Assembly: GCA_049511415.1 (NCBI GenBank)
Contig: JBEKYC010000054.1
Span: 1-50,440, forward strand
Direction of reading: 5' to 3'
Source: Bog-159 sp049511415
GTDB lineage: Bacteria; Acidobacteriota; Terriglobia; Bryobacterales; Bryobacteraceae
Length of the DNA: 50,440 nucleotides
Shown one piece after another: positions 33,089 through 42,032 of this stretch. A program made the position numbers and the translations under genes. Each line of letters opens with the position of its first letter. Positions within the stretch are counted from its first letter, which is position 1. The notes under the pieces were generated by a model that made no database searches, was not told the origin of the DNA, and saw only the letters and a program-made list of their open reading frames with translations.

Positions 33089-33736
33089 TCAGGGCACGAT
33101 GAGTTGGTCACCGGGCTGCACCAAAATATTCTGCTCCATCTTCTTGCCCTTGGTCACCTCGTTGTAGTTAAACTTCAGACGAACGGAGCCACGCAGGATC
33201 ACGATTTTTTTGGTGTTGGCGAACTCGCGAAAGCCGCCCGCATTCACCAGCGCCTCCAATACCGTCGTGTCGATGACCAGGGGATACGACCCCGGTTTAT
33301 TTACTTCGCCTTGAATGTAGTACTTCTTGCTGTTGACCCTTTCCACCCCGACCGTCACTTCCGGGTGCACCATCACCTTTTGCAAACCCTCGGCGATGCT
33401 CTCACTGAGTTTCTCCGGGGTTATGCCCGCGGCCTGGATCTCGCCAATTAAGGGCACCGAGATTTTGCCGTCCGGCCGCACGGTGAAATTGCCTGAGTTT
33501 TCCGGTTCGCGCCAGACACGGATCGAGAGCAAGTCTTCCGCGCCGATGATATACGCTTTGGGATCGACCGGCGTACTGGCGGGCTTAACCTCCGCCGGGC
33601 TGCCGCTATCGCTCTTGCCATTACTGTCCGGGGCACTCTGGGATGCCGGCGATGGCTGGTCTGGAGCCGGCTGCTGGGCCGATACTCCACACAAGGTGAG
33701 TGCCATAAACACAGGCACAGCGAGGTATTTGCGCAT
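33089..33736 (-). CDS. Polysaccharide export protein (Wza-like, SLBB domain)
   Basis: This 215-residue protein has a signal peptide (KYLAVPVFMALTLCGVSAQ), a Pro/Ser-rich linker, a poly-export domain YIIGAEDLLSIRVWREPENSG and VRPDGKISVPLIGEIQAAG, then an SLBB domain with YYIQGEVNKPGSYPLVIDTTVLEALVNAGG and NILVQPGDQLIV. It forms the outer-membrane exit channel for the exopolysaccharide. ATG 33736 has GGAGG with a 6-bp spacing; ATG 33742 is squeezed against the same site. It heads the operon, 50 bp before the Wzz-like gene. Confidence 0.92.
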   Translation of the reverse strand: MRKYLAVPVFMALTLCGVSAQQPAPDQPSPASQSAPDSNGKSDSGSPAEVKPASTPVDPKAYIIGAEDLLSIRVWREPENSGNFTVRPDGKISVPLIGEIQAAGITPEKLSESIAEGLQKVMVHPEVTVGVERVNSKKYYIQGEVNKPGSYPLVIDTTVLEALVNAGGFREFANTKKIVILRGSVRLKFNYNEVTKGKKMEQNILVQPGDQLIVP

Positions 33737-33836
33737 TCGCATCCTCCAGTTTACAGCAATATCCAATAGACTGGGAGGCGCCACACGGGCCGAAAGTTCG
33801 GCCGGGTACCCTCCGCGCGAAATCTTAAAAAATTAG

Positions 33837-33896
33837 TTGACAGGTTCCGCGGTTTCAGAGTACAACAAGAGTAGAGCAATTCTTAATTCATTAAGA
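33837..33896 (+). promoter_or_regulatory. Promoter and candidate BlaI operator
   Basis: TTGACA (33837-33842) is a consensus -35, with a weak -10 TACAAC at 33861-33866 (18-bp spacer). Downstream, TCTTAAT (33881-33887), two bases, and ATTAAGA (33890-33896) form a perfect 7-bp-arm palindrome, nine bases before the blaI-type ATG at 33906. Its position between the -10 and the start suits autorepression by the dimeric BlaI-like protein. It is unlike the textbook TACA/TGTA BlaI box, so binding is inference. Confidence 0.5.
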
Positions 33897-33905
33897 GAAC
33901 CGCCG

Positions 33906-34292
33906 ATGGCCCGAAAACAGTCGCCCACACTTACCGAAGCGGAACTTCCCATCATGGAAATTCTTTGGCAGAAGGGGTCCGCCGCCGTCACGGAAGTCGT
34001 CGGACAACTGGCCAACTCGTTGGTGGCATATAACACAGTCCTTACAACGCTCCGCATCCTGGAACGTAAGGGATATGTTCGGCATACCAAAGAAGGCCGC
34101 GCATTCGTCTATCATCCTGTGGTGGAGCGTGGCGAAGCCAGCCGCAAGGCCGTGCGCAATCTAATGAAGCGTTTTTTTCAGGATTCGCCGGAACTGCTCA
34201 TTCTGAATGTGTTAGAGGACGAGCAGTTGGACGGGCAGGAAATCGGCAGGCTCAAGCGACTGATTGCCGGCGAGGGAGGAGGTGCCCAGTGA
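33906..34292 (+). CDS. BlaI/MecI-family repressor
   Basis: This 128-residue winged-helix protein has LTEAELPIMEILWQKGSAAVTEVV (HTH), YNTVLTTLRILERKGYVRHTKEGRAFVYHPVV (recognition helix and wing) and a C-terminal dimerisation helix region. BlaI proteins dimerise on palindromes and are cleaved when the M56 partner is activated. Its stop overlaps the GTG start of that partner (GTGA at 34289-34292). The upstream frame from 33837 adds unrelated residues, so ATG 33906 is used. Confidence 0.93.
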   Translation: MARKQSPTLTEAELPIMEILWQKGSAAVTEVVGQLANSLVAYNTVLTTLRILERKGYVRHTKEGRAFVYHPVVERGEASRKAVRNLMKRFFQDSPELLILNVLEDEQLDGQEIGRLKRLIAGEGGGAQ

Positions 34293-35497
34293 ACGGATAC
34301 GAGTTGACAAATCTGGCGGCGGCCGGAGCGGTTTCCATGGCGCTGAACAGCCTGTGGCTGAGTCTGCTCTTTGCCGTGCTGGGCACCTCGGTGCTGAGAG
34401 TCTTACCGCGTCCCAATGCCGCCACCCGCTACGCCATCTGGCTGACAGTATTGGTGATGGTACTGGCAGCGCCACTTATTATGCTCGTGCCGCGCCCGGC
34501 GCCGATCAATCTGGCCGCTCCCGTGATATCCGCTCCGATGACTGTGCCCGTCACGGTGGTTTGGCCGGTTTACGCCACGCTTTTGTGGCTGATCGTTTCG
34601 ACGGTCCTGCTGGGCCGGATCGCCTGGAGCGTTTTTCACATACACGGTTTAAAGCGCCGCGCGGTCCTGCTCGCCAGACGCGACGATATACGCATCCTGG
34701 CTTCCGCCGAAGTGCGGACACCCATGGCTGGCGGCTTCCTGCACCGGGCGGTGATTTTTCCGGACTCCTGGATTAGCGAACTAAAGACCGATGAATTCGA
34801 GCAGGTGCTTTGCCACGAGATGGCCCATCTGCGCCGCGGGGACGATTGGACCCAACTGCTGCAAGAGATAGCCCGCGCCGTCTTTTTCTTCAATCCCGTC
34901 ATACATTGGATCGGCGGGCGGTTGGCGATCGAGCGGGAAATGGCGTGTGACGACTGGGTGGTTTCGAGCACGGGCCAGGCGCGTCCGTACGCCGCCTGCC
35001 TGACCCATCTGCATGAACTGATGCGCCGGCGGGGCGGCCTCGGCCGCGCGCCCCAACTGGCACCCGGCGCCTCGATTGGAAAACGCCGGCAACTCACGAC
35101 GCGAGTGGAGGCCCTGCTGGAACCGGGCCGCAACACCGCACCGCATTTTTCGCGCTCCGGTTGGATAGCCGCGCTCGCAGTCGCCGGCGTCGCCCTGCTG
35201 GTGGCCACCGGGACGGCGCCGCTGGCGACCGTGCAGGGGCTTCCCCTGGCTAACCTGGCCGTGGCTTTGCCTGGCGGGCCCGCGGCTCCGCCGATTTCGC
35301 TCACACCGCGCCATCGGGTGGCGGTCCGTCCCCACCTGTTAGCCCGGCGCGCCGGACCGGAATTACCCTCACTGGCCGTGCTGAACGACTCCTTTTTGCC
35401 AGTGCGCGCCTGGCGGGTGGAAATATCTCCGACGTATTACGTGATTACCGTGGTCTTCTTCGAACCGCCTCCACCCGCGGTATTGAACGGTATCTAA
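34289..35497 (+). CDS. M56-family (BlaR1-like) membrane metallopeptidase
   Basis: This 402-residue protein has about four TM segments in the first 115 residues, a cytoplasmic HExxH zinc site H176-E177-M-A-H180 (VLCHEMAHLRRGDDW) with a downstream glutamate in IEREMACDDWVV, another TM near 290-310 (SGWIAALAVAGVALLVATG), and a short extracytoplasmic tail. It lacks the C-terminal penicillin-binding sensor domain of true BlaR1, so beta-lactam sensing is not supported. It probably cleaves the BlaI-like repressor in answer to another signal. It starts within the blaI-type gene. Confidence 0.9.
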   Translation: MNGYELTNLAAAGAVSMALNSLWLSLLFAVLGTSVLRVLPRPNAATRYAIWLTVLVMVLAAPLIMLVPRPAPINLAAPVISAPMTVPVTVVWPVYATLLWLIVSTVLLGRIAWSVFHIHGLKRRAVLLARRDDIRILASAEVRTPMAGGFLHRAVIFPDSWISELKTDEFEQVLCHEMAHLRRGDDWTQLLQEIARAVFFFNPVIHWIGGRLAIEREMACDDWVVSSTGQARPYAACLTHLHELMRRRGGLGRAPQLAPGASIGKRRQLTTRVEALLEPGRNTAPHFSRSGWIAALAVAGVALLVATGTAPLATVQGLPLANLAVALPGGPAAPPISLTPRHRVAVRPHLLARRAGPELPSLAVLNDSFLPVRAWRVEISPTYYVITVVFFEPPPPAVLNGI

Positions 35498-35531
35498 GAA
35501 CAGACTCTCTCACAATTTAAAGGACAAAAAC

Positions 35532-37055
35532 ATGAAGCTAAACAGAAGCTACGTTACCCCTGCGCTTGTACTCTTGTGCGCGGGGCTGCTAACCGCAAAT
35601 TTGGCGAGCCATGCCGGAATCGCGCATGCCGCCGGGGCCACCCCCGGGGCGCTGACGATCCCCAGCGCGGCGCAGCTATCCAACTCATTCACCAAGATCG
35701 CCAAGGAAGCCGAGCCATCGGTGGTGCAGATTCTGAGCACCATCAAGGAAAAACAGCAACCCATGCGTGGGTTCTTCAACGGCAACCCCTCCGGCGGCGA
35801 TAATCCTTTTGGCGGCATGATTCCGTTTCAGAACATGCCCCAGGAGCAACCCCAAACACGGCGCGCCATGGGCCTCGGTTCGGGCTTCGTCGTAGACCCC
35901 AACGGCTATATCCTGACCAACAATCACGTGGTCGAAAACGCCACGCGCATCCAAGTAAAGCTGCCTAACGATCGCACGGAATACGAGGCCAAGCTGATCG
36001 GCGCCGATCCCGAATTGGATCTGGCGGTCCTGAAGATCGACACCGGCAAGCAACTTCCCGCGCTGCACGTAGGCAACTCCGACGCCATGGAGACCGGCGA
36101 TTGGGCCGTGGCCATCGGCTCTCCGTTCGGCCTGGAACAGACCATGACGGCCGGCATCATCAGCGCCAAAGGGCGCGACCTGGGCGATCCCGGCCATCAG
36201 ATGCAGCGCTTCCTGCAGACTGACGCCGCCATCAACCGCGGCAACAGCGGCGGCCCGCTACTTAACATTAACGGCGAAGTCATCGGCATCAATACCATGA
36301 TCGCCAGCGGCAGCGGCAACTTCGAAGGCATCGGCTTCGCGCTGCCCAGCAACCTGGCGGTCAATTCCTACAACCAGATCATCAAGAACGGCAAGGTATC
36401 GCGCGGGGCTATTGGGATTCAGTTCGCGCGCGAATCCAACGCCGCCCTGCTCAAAGCCTACGGCGCATCCACGGGCGTCTTCGTGCAACAGGTGACACCC
36501 GGCGGTCCGGCTGCCAAAGCCGGTATCGAAGCCTCCGACGTGATCACCGGCGTGGACAACCATAACGTGAAGGACGGCGAGGAGCTGGTTGGGCTGATTG
36601 CATCGGCGCAACCGGGCACGACCGTCGAACTGCACCTTCTGCGCGACGGGAAGGCGATGACCATGGCCGTCAAAATCGGCGACCGGGATGCCATCGTCAA
36701 CGAGAGCGGCAACACCGGCGAATCTTCGGGCGAAACTCCGGAGGGCGAAGCCAACACGCCGCGTCTGGGCATCTCGGTCCAGAACCTGAGCCAGTCTGAC
36801 CGGCAACAAATGGGCTTGATGGCTGGCGGCGTCGTAATCGCCAGCGTGGAGCCGGGTTCCTTCGCGGAAGACATCGGCCTCACCAGGGGCGATGTGGTGC
36901 TGGAGATCAACCGCCACCACGTAGCTTCGTCCGCCGATGTGCGCAGCATCATGCAATCGGCCAAACCGGGTGAAGCGGTGGCCGTCAAGATTATGCGCAA
37001 CAGCGGCCAGAACTGGACATCCATGTTCGCGGCCGGCACGCTTCCGGCCAAGTAG
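35532..37055 (+). CDS. Periplasmic HtrA/Do-like serine protease with two PDZ domains
   Basis: This 507-residue protease has a signal peptide ending near SHAGIAHA, then a trypsin-like domain with the triad H132 (TNNHVVE), D163 (DPELDLAVLKID) and S239 (NRGNSGGPLLNING). Two PDZ domains follow, ISVQNLSQSDRQQMGLMAGG marking the second. It degrades or refolds damaged envelope proteins. The ATG has AAAGGA just upstream. The BlaI/M56 pair ends 34 bp before it, so it may belong to the same envelope-stress regulon. Confidence 0.95.
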   Translation: MKLNRSYVTPALVLLCAGLLTANLASHAGIAHAAGATPGALTIPSAAQLSNSFTKIAKEAEPSVVQILSTIKEKQQPMRGFFNGNPSGGDNPFGGMIPFQNMPQEQPQTRRAMGLGSGFVVDPNGYILTNNHVVENATRIQVKLPNDRTEYEAKLIGADPELDLAVLKIDTGKQLPALHVGNSDAMETGDWAVAIGSPFGLEQTMTAGIISAKGRDLGDPGHQMQRFLQTDAAINRGNSGGPLLNINGEVIGINTMIASGSGNFEGIGFALPSNLAVNSYNQIIKNGKVSRGAIGIQFARESNAALLKAYGASTGVFVQQVTPGGPAAKAGIEASDVITGVDNHNVKDGEELVGLIASAQPGTTVELHLLRDGKAMTMAVKIGDRDAIVNESGNTGESSGETPEGEANTPRLGISVQNLSQSDRQQMGLMAGGVVIASVEPGSFAEDIGLTRGDVVLEINRHHVASSADVRSIMQSAKPGEAVAVKIMRNSGQNWTSMFAAGTLPAK

Positions 37056-37081
37056 TATCGGGCTACAGAGCAAGAGATAAT

Positions 37082-37158
37082 CGGCCACCGATAAACACGG
37101 ATAAAACGAAGCCCGATGGGGTTGGCGTTATCCGTGTTTATCTGTGTCCATCGGTGGC
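37082..37158. repeat. Extragenic imperfect palindrome
   Basis: GGCCACCGAT (37082-37091) pairs with ATCGGTGGCC (37149-37158), and AAACACGGATAA (37092-37103) pairs with TTATCCGTGTTT (37127-37138), giving 22 paired bases interrupted by a 10-base one-sided bulge. The right half, with TCTGTGTCCATCGGTGGCC, resembles a dispersed intergenic repeat that I recall seeing often in environmental Acidobacteria and Planctomycetes. It lies between htrA and tnaA and may fold in the htrA transcript. Confidence 0.7.
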
Positions 37159-37201
37159 CATTTCTGTTTTCCGGATGCTACTGTTCTGTTAGGGACTCCC
37201 A

Positions 37202-38563
37202 ATGCAGACCATCATCGAACCATTCCGGATCAAGAGCGTCGAACCGCTGCGGCAGACGACGCGCGAAGAGCGCGAGGGGCTGCTTGAAAAAGCGGGCTAC
37301 AACCTGTTCCTCATCGAAGCCAAAGACATTCTGATCGACCTGCTTACCGATTCCGGCACCAGCGCCATGTCCACCGGGCAGTGGTCGGCGCTCATGCGCG
37401 GCGACGAATCCTATGCCGGCAGCGAAAGCTTTTTCCGCATGAAGCGGGTGGTCGACGACCTCACCGGTTTTCGACACATGATCCCCACCCACCAGGGCCG
37501 CGCCGCCGAGCGTATTTTGTTCACGGTGATGTGCCGGCCCGGACACGTCGTGCCCAACAACACGCACTTCGACACCACCCGCGCCAACATCGAATTCACC
37601 GGCGCGCGGGCCGTGGATCTGCCGGTCCCGGAAGCCGCCGACACGCAGGCGCGCCTGGACTTCAAGGGCAACATGGACGTAGGCGCGCTGGAGCGTCTGA
37701 TCCGCGAAACCGGCGCCGCGCACATCCCGCTGGTGATGCTGACGGTCACGAACAACTCCGGCGGCGGCCAGCCGGTATCGATGGCCAACATCGAGGCGGT
37801 CCGCGAGGTCACCACGCGCTACGGCATCCCGCTTTACCTGGACGCCTGCCGTTTCGCCGAAAACGCCTGGTTCATCCAGCAGCGCGAGTCCAGCTACGGC
37901 GACTGGACCCCCAAACAGATCGCACAGAAGATGTTCTCACTGGCGGACGGCTGCACGTTCTCGGCCAAGAAGGACGCCTTCGCCAACATCGGCGGCTTCC
38001 TTTCCACCAACGACGACCGTCTGGCGGCACAGGAGACTAACCTGCTCATCCTGACCGAGGGCTTCCCGACCTACGGCGGGCTGGCGGGGCGCGACCTGGA
38101 AGCCATCGCGGTGGGCCTGGAAGAAGTGCTCGAGCCCGATTACCTGCGCTACCGCATCGTGTCCACGGGCTATTTAGGAAGGCACATCGCGGACCACGGA
38201 GTCCCGATCGTGGAGCCGCCGGGCGGGCACGCCATCTACATCGACGCGGCGCGCATGCTGCCGCACATCCCGCGCGCGCAATTTCCCGGGCAGGCTCTGG
38301 CGGTGGAACTATACCGGCACGCCGGTATCCGCTCGGTGGAGATTGGCTCGGTAATGTTCGGCGGCGAAGCGCGCCACGAGCTACTGCGGCTGGCCATTCC
38401 GCGGCGCGTTTATACGCAGAGCCACATCGATTACGTGGTGGAGGCGATCCTGGAGGTGAATGCGCGCAAAGACGAAATTCACGGCCTGGAGATCGTGGAG
38501 CAACCGCCGTTCCTCAGGCATTTCAGCGCCCGCTTCCGGCCGTTGGTTCCGGTGGCGAGCTAG
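37202..38563 (+). CDS. tnaA: Tryptophanase (beta-eliminating PLP lyase)
   Basis: This 453-residue PLP enzyme has family motifs IDLLTDSGTSAMSTGQWSAL, MIPTHQGRAAERI, VTNNSGGGQPVSMANI, LYLDACRFAENAWFI and the Schiff-base lysine in FSAKKDAFANIGG. The C-terminal SVEIGSVMFGG points to tryptophanase; tyrosine phenol-lyases carry an Arg-bearing ERG motif here. It would split tryptophan to indole, pyruvate and ammonia with K+. No leader peptide like tnaC is visible in the short upstream gap. It ends in CTAG shared with the convergent response regulator. Confidence 0.88.
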   Translation: MQTIIEPFRIKSVEPLRQTTREEREGLLEKAGYNLFLIEAKDILIDLLTDSGTSAMSTGQWSALMRGDESYAGSESFFRMKRVVDDLTGFRHMIPTHQGRAAERILFTVMCRPGHVVPNNTHFDTTRANIEFTGARAVDLPVPEAADTQARLDFKGNMDVGALERLIRETGAAHIPLVMLTVTNNSGGGQPVSMANIEAVREVTTRYGIPLYLDACRFAENAWFIQQRESSYGDWTPKQIAQKMFSLADGCTFSAKKDAFANIGGFLSTNDDRLAAQETNLLILTEGFPTYGGLAGRDLEAIAVGLEEVLEPDYLRYRIVSTGYLGRHIADHGVPIVEPPGGHAIYIDAARMLPHIPRAQFPGQALAVELYRHAGIRSVEIGSVMFGGEARHELLRLAIPRRVYTQSHIDYVVEAILEVNARKDEIHGLEIVEQPPFLRHFSARFRPLVPVAS

Positions 38564-39291
38564 TCCGCCGGGGATTTCGCCACGAACCGGTAGCCCACCC
38601 CGCGCACGGTCAGCAAATGCCGCGGATGCGTGGGATCGTCCTCGATGTACCGCCGCAGCCGCACGATGAAATTGTCGATAGCCCGCGTATCGGTGTCTTC
38701 ATGCAACCCCCACACCTCTTCGAGCATGGCCTTGCGCGACACCGGCTTGCCTTCGTGGCGGACCAGGTAGCGCAAAAGGTTGGCTTCCATGAGCGTCAGC
38801 GGGAACACCTGGCCGCCCACGCGCAGCTCCAGCTTGTCGAAGTGCATCGATTTGCCGTCGAAAGTGAAAGCTTCATCCCGCATCACGGGCGTCTCGCCTT
38901 GGATCATGGACGCGCGCAGCCACTCGCGGCGCCGCAGCAGGCCACGGATACGCGCAGTCAGGATGGCCAGTTCGAACGGCTTGGTCAGGTAGTCGTCGGC
39001 CCCCGCCGCAAAGCCGCGCAGGACGTCGTCGGCGTGGCCGCGCGCCGTGAGCATCAGCGTGGGAACAAACTGCCCGGAGTGCCGCATCTTCGTCATGACC
39101 GCGAATCCGTCGATGCCCGGCAGCATGACATCCAGGATCACGATATCGAACGGCGCCGACTCCGCCTGCAAAGCCTCCAGCGCGGCTTCGCCCGTCTCGA
39201 CCACCTGCACCTGGTAGCCCTCCGCCTCCAGATTGAATCGCAGGCCTTCGGCCAGGTGCTGCTCGTCTTCCACCACCAGAATGCGGCTCAT
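38560..39291 (-). CDS. OmpR-family response regulator
   Basis: This 243-residue regulator has a receiver domain with RILVVEDEQ, IVILDVMLPGIDG (phospho-Asp), LMLTARGHADDVLRGFAAGADDYLTKPF, and a winged-helix output domain with LTLMEANLLRYLVRHEGKPVSR, AIDNFIVRLRRYIEDDP and LLTVRGVGYRFV. Its ATG overlaps the sensor kinase stop by four bases (39288-39291). The regulated genes are unknown. Its stop shares CTAG with tnaA. Confidence 0.95.
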   Translation of the reverse strand: MSRILVVEDEQHLAEGLRFNLEAEGYQVQVVETGEAALEALQAESAPFDIVILDVMLPGIDGFAVMTKMRHSGQFVPTLMLTARGHADDVLRGFAAGADDYLTKPFELAILTARIRGLLRRREWLRASMIQGETPVMRDEAFTFDGKSMHFDKLELRVGGQVFPLTLMEANLLRYLVRHEGKPVSRKAMLEEVWGLHEDTDTRAIDNFIVRLRRYIEDDPTHPRHLLTVRGVGYRFVAKSPAD

Positions 39292-40181
39292 TTGACGATG
39301 GGAAGCTGCAAAACGAAAGTGGCCCCGTGGCCCGGACCTTCACTCTCGGCCCACGCCCTCCCGCCGTGGCGCTTGGCCACCGAACGCACGATGAACAGCC
39401 CCAGGCCCGTGCCTTTCACGCGAGTGGCCAGCGATCCGGGAACGCGGTAGAAGCGTTTGAAAATGCGCTTGAGCTCGGTCTTCGGGATGCCCGGCCCGTG
39501 ATCGGTTACGCGCAGCGCCACGAAGTTCCCATCCACCGGGGCGATCTCCACCGTCACGTTCACCTGACTGCCGGAGAATTTGAGCGCATTATCGATCAGG
39601 TTGGAAACCGCGGCCTGCACTTCGTCCACGTCGCCGACGATGGTGACCGGCGGACCGGGGCGATACCGCACCGACTCCGGCGGCACATGATGCAGCGCGG
39701 TCGCGCGCTCGAGGCACTGTTCCACCACTCCGCACAGATCGATGCGCGCCACGTTGAGCCGCCGGCTGGTGGCGCCGATGCGTCCCGTACGCAATACCTG
39801 CTCGATGGTGCCCAGCAGCCGGTCGCTGTCTTCCAGCATGATGCGGTAGAACTCCCGGCGTTTGGCATCGTCCACCGCGCGGGTTTGCAGGGTCTCCAGA
39901 TAGAGCCGGATGGAGGCCACGGGCGTCTTCAACTCGTGCGTGACGGCGTTGATAAAGGATTCGTGCTGGGCGTTGCGGCGGATCTCGCGCACCAGAAAAA
40001 TAGTGTTGAGCACCACCCCGCTGATGACCGCCGCCATCAGCAGCGCGCCCAGAAACAGCAGAATGCCGTGCCGCCAGTTGAGCAGCACCCATCCCACATA
40101 CAGCAGCACCACGACGCAGATCAGGCCGGCGCCCAGGGCGATGAAGAACGCGATCGATTTTTGGCGTCCCGCCACTACCAC
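39288..40181 (-). CDS. Two-TM sensor histidine kinase
   Basis: This 297-residue kinase has two TM helices (SIAFFIALGAGLICVVVLLYV and LFLGALLMAAVISGVVLN), almost no loop between them, the phospho-acceptor His in FINAVTHELKTPVASIRLYL, and ATP-binding motifs NLIDNALKFS, RVTDHGPGIPKTELKRIF and GTGLGLFIVRSVAKRHGG. No extracytoplasmic sensor domain is present, so it likely senses in the membrane or through a partner. The start is GTG 40181, and its stop overlaps the regulator start. Confidence 0.93.
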   Translation of the reverse strand: MVVAGRQKSIAFFIALGAGLICVVVLLYVGWVLLNWRHGILLFLGALLMAAVISGVVLNTIFLVREIRRNAQHESFINAVTHELKTPVASIRLYLETLQTRAVDDAKRREFYRIMLEDSDRLLGTIEQVLRTGRIGATSRRLNVARIDLCGVVEQCLERATALHHVPPESVRYRPGPPVTIVGDVDEVQAAVSNLIDNALKFSGSQVNVTVEIAPVDGNFVALRVTDHGPGIPKTELKRIFKRFYRVPGSLATRVKGTGLGLFIVRSVAKRHGGRAWAESEGPGHGATFVLQLPIVK

Positions 40182-40230
40182 AATTTCAGCTTACACCCCC
40201 AAACCCGATCTCCTGTCCTAATATGGAGGC

Positions 40231-41229
40231 ATGCGTGTCTTCGTGACCGGCGCGACCGGTCTGCTCGGCAGCAACGTGGTGCTTGCTTTCCTGGCCGCGG
40301 GTCACGCCGTAAGAGCCCTGGCCCGGAATCCCGCCAAGGCGGCCGGTCTTTACCCAGCCGGAGATGTCACGGTCGTGCAGGGAGATCTGGGGGCCGTCGA
40401 CGCCTTCGCCGCACACCTGGCCGGCTGTGACCTGCTGGTCCACGCCGCCGCATATTTTCGCGAATATTATGTGCCCGGCGACCATTGGGACATGCTCTAC
40501 CGCACCAATGTAGACGGCACGCGCGACATGCTGCGGGCGGCCGCGAGGCAAGGCGTGGCCAAGACGGTCTACATCAGCACTTCAGGACTGATCGGCCCGC
40601 CAAAATCGGGCGTCGTCAGCGACGAATCCACGGCGCCCGGCCGGCGCACACACGAAAACCTGTACTTCCGGAGCAAGCTGCTGGCCGAGGAGGCGGTGCT
40701 GGAATGGAACCGGGAAAATCCCATGCCGGTGGTGCATATCCTGCCCGGCTGGATGTTCGGACCGGGCGACTCGGGCCCCACCGGAAGCGGCCAGTTGGTC
40801 CTGGATTTTCTGGCGCGCAAACTACCCGTCAGCGGTCCTGGGCGGGTATGCGTCGTGGATGCGCGGGATGTGGCGGCGGCGGTCGTGCAGGCGGCGGAAC
40901 GCGGCCGCGCCGGCGAGCGGTATCTGGTGGCGGGCCAGCCGGTTACGTTGTTGCAGATCATGCAGGCGCTGGAACGGGTGTCCGGCGTGCCGGCTCCCCG
41001 CCTGCGGCTGCCTTACCCGGCGGTGCTGGCGTTCGCGCACGCCGCCAAACTGGTCAGCCGCATTACGGGCAAGCCCGCGCTGGTGACACCCGAAGGCATC
41101 AAGACCTTGCAGGAGCCCTACGATATGAGTTCCGCTAAAGCCGCGCGGGAGCTGGGCGCCACCTTCCGCCCGTTCGACGAGACCCTGCGCGACGAGATCG
41201 CCTGGTTCCAAAGGCGGCGGGTGAATTGA
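40231..41229 (+). CDS. NAD-dependent epimerase/dehydratase (extended SDR)
   Basis: This 332-residue extended SDR starts with VFVTGATGLLGSNVVLAFLAAGH (Rossmann glycine motif). It has GDLGAVDAF, CDLLVHAAAYF, NVDGTRDML, STSGLIG, the YFRSK active site (YxxxK) and ILPGWMFGPGD. The family includes dihydroflavonol-reductase-like and sugar epimerase-like proteins; the substrate is not clear. A crotonase follows with two bases between the TGA and its ATG, so the two are likely one transcript. Confidence 0.9.
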   Translation: MRVFVTGATGLLGSNVVLAFLAAGHAVRALARNPAKAAGLYPAGDVTVVQGDLGAVDAFAAHLAGCDLLVHAAAYFREYYVPGDHWDMLYRTNVDGTRDMLRAAARQGVAKTVYISTSGLIGPPKSGVVSDESTAPGRRTHENLYFRSKLLAEEAVLEWNRENPMPVVHILPGWMFGPGDSGPTGSGQLVLDFLARKLPVSGPGRVCVVDARDVAAAVVQAAERGRAGERYLVAGQPVTLLQIMQALERVSGVPAPRLRLPYPAVLAFAHAAKLVSRITGKPALVTPEGIKTLQEPYDMSSAKAARELGATFRPFDETLRDEIAWFQRRRVN

Positions 41230-41231
41230 TC

Positions 41232-42032
41232 ATGGCGAATGTCGAGACCCGCCGGCACGGCTCCATTCGGATCGTCACCCTGAACCGGCCGGAGGTGCGC
41301 AACGCGGTGGATGCCGCCACTGCCCGCGCCCTGGCGGACGCGTTCCGGCAGTTCGACGCGGATGCGACTCTGCATGTCGCGGTTTTGACCGGCGCGGGAG
41401 GCATGTTCTGCTCCGGCGCGGATTTGAAATCCATAGCGGCCGGCGTTCCCAACGAATTGCGCGAGCATGGCGACGGCCCCATGGGACCTACGCGCATGCT
41501 GCTTTCCAAGCCCGTAATCGCAGCCATCGAGGGCTATGCCGTAGCCGGCGGGTTGGAATTGGCGCTCTGGTGCGATCTTCGGGTGGTAGCGCGAGGCGCC
41601 ACGCTCGGGGTTTACTGCCGCAGATGGGGCGTGCCGCTCATCGATCTGGGCACCATCCGGCTGCCGCGTCTGATCGGGCAGAGCCACGCGCTCGATCTGA
41701 TTCTCACCGGCCGCGGCGTGGGAGCCGACGAGGCTTTTCGCATGGGGCTGGCCAACCGGGTGGTGGAATCGGGACAAGCTCTGGAGGCGGCTTTGGAATT
41801 GGCGCACGCTCTCGCAAGTCTCCCCCAGGACTGTCTGCGCTCCGACCGTCTCTCCTGCTACGAGCAGTGGGGACTCTCCACGGAGGCCGCCATGCGCCAT
41901 GAGTTTGAACTAGGCATGGCCGTGCTGGGCGGCGGCGAAAGCCGCGCGGGTGCACAAAGCTTCGCCGAGGGTGCGGGGCGGCACGGCTCGGCTGCCGGGG
42001 TGCCCCAGCCGCCGTTTACTTCAGAGGCCTGA
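41232..42032 (+). CDS. Enoyl-CoA hydratase/isomerase (crotonase) family protein
   Basis: This 266-residue crotonase has RIVTLNRPEVRNAVD, the oxyanion-hole loop GAGGMFCSGADLKSIA, PVIAAIEGYAVAGGLELALWCDLRV and the GVPLIDLGTIRLPRLIG region. The second catalytic Glu is replaced or moved (CRRWGVPLIDLG), so hydratase activity is not certain. ATG 41232 is two bases after the epimerase stop. The 3' end overlaps the convergent DUF1080 gene by 17 bp. Confidence 0.9.
   Translation: MANVETRRHGSIRIVTLNRPEVRNAVDAATARALADAFRQFDADATLHVAVLTGAGGMFCSGADLKSIAAGVPNELREHGDGPMGPTRMLLSKPVIAAIEGYAVAGGLELALWCDLRVVARGATLGVYCRRWGVPLIDLGTIRLPRLIGQSHALDLILTGRGVGADEAFRMGLANRVVESGQALEAALELAHALASLPQDCLRSDRLSCYEQWGLSTEAAMRHEFELGMAVLGGGESRAGAQSFAEGAGRHGSAAGVPQPPFTSEA

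Noticed and set aside
34289..35497. Beta-lactam sensor BlaR1
   Set aside because: The peptidase domain is clear but the penicillin-binding sensor domain is absent, so the gene is called M56 only.
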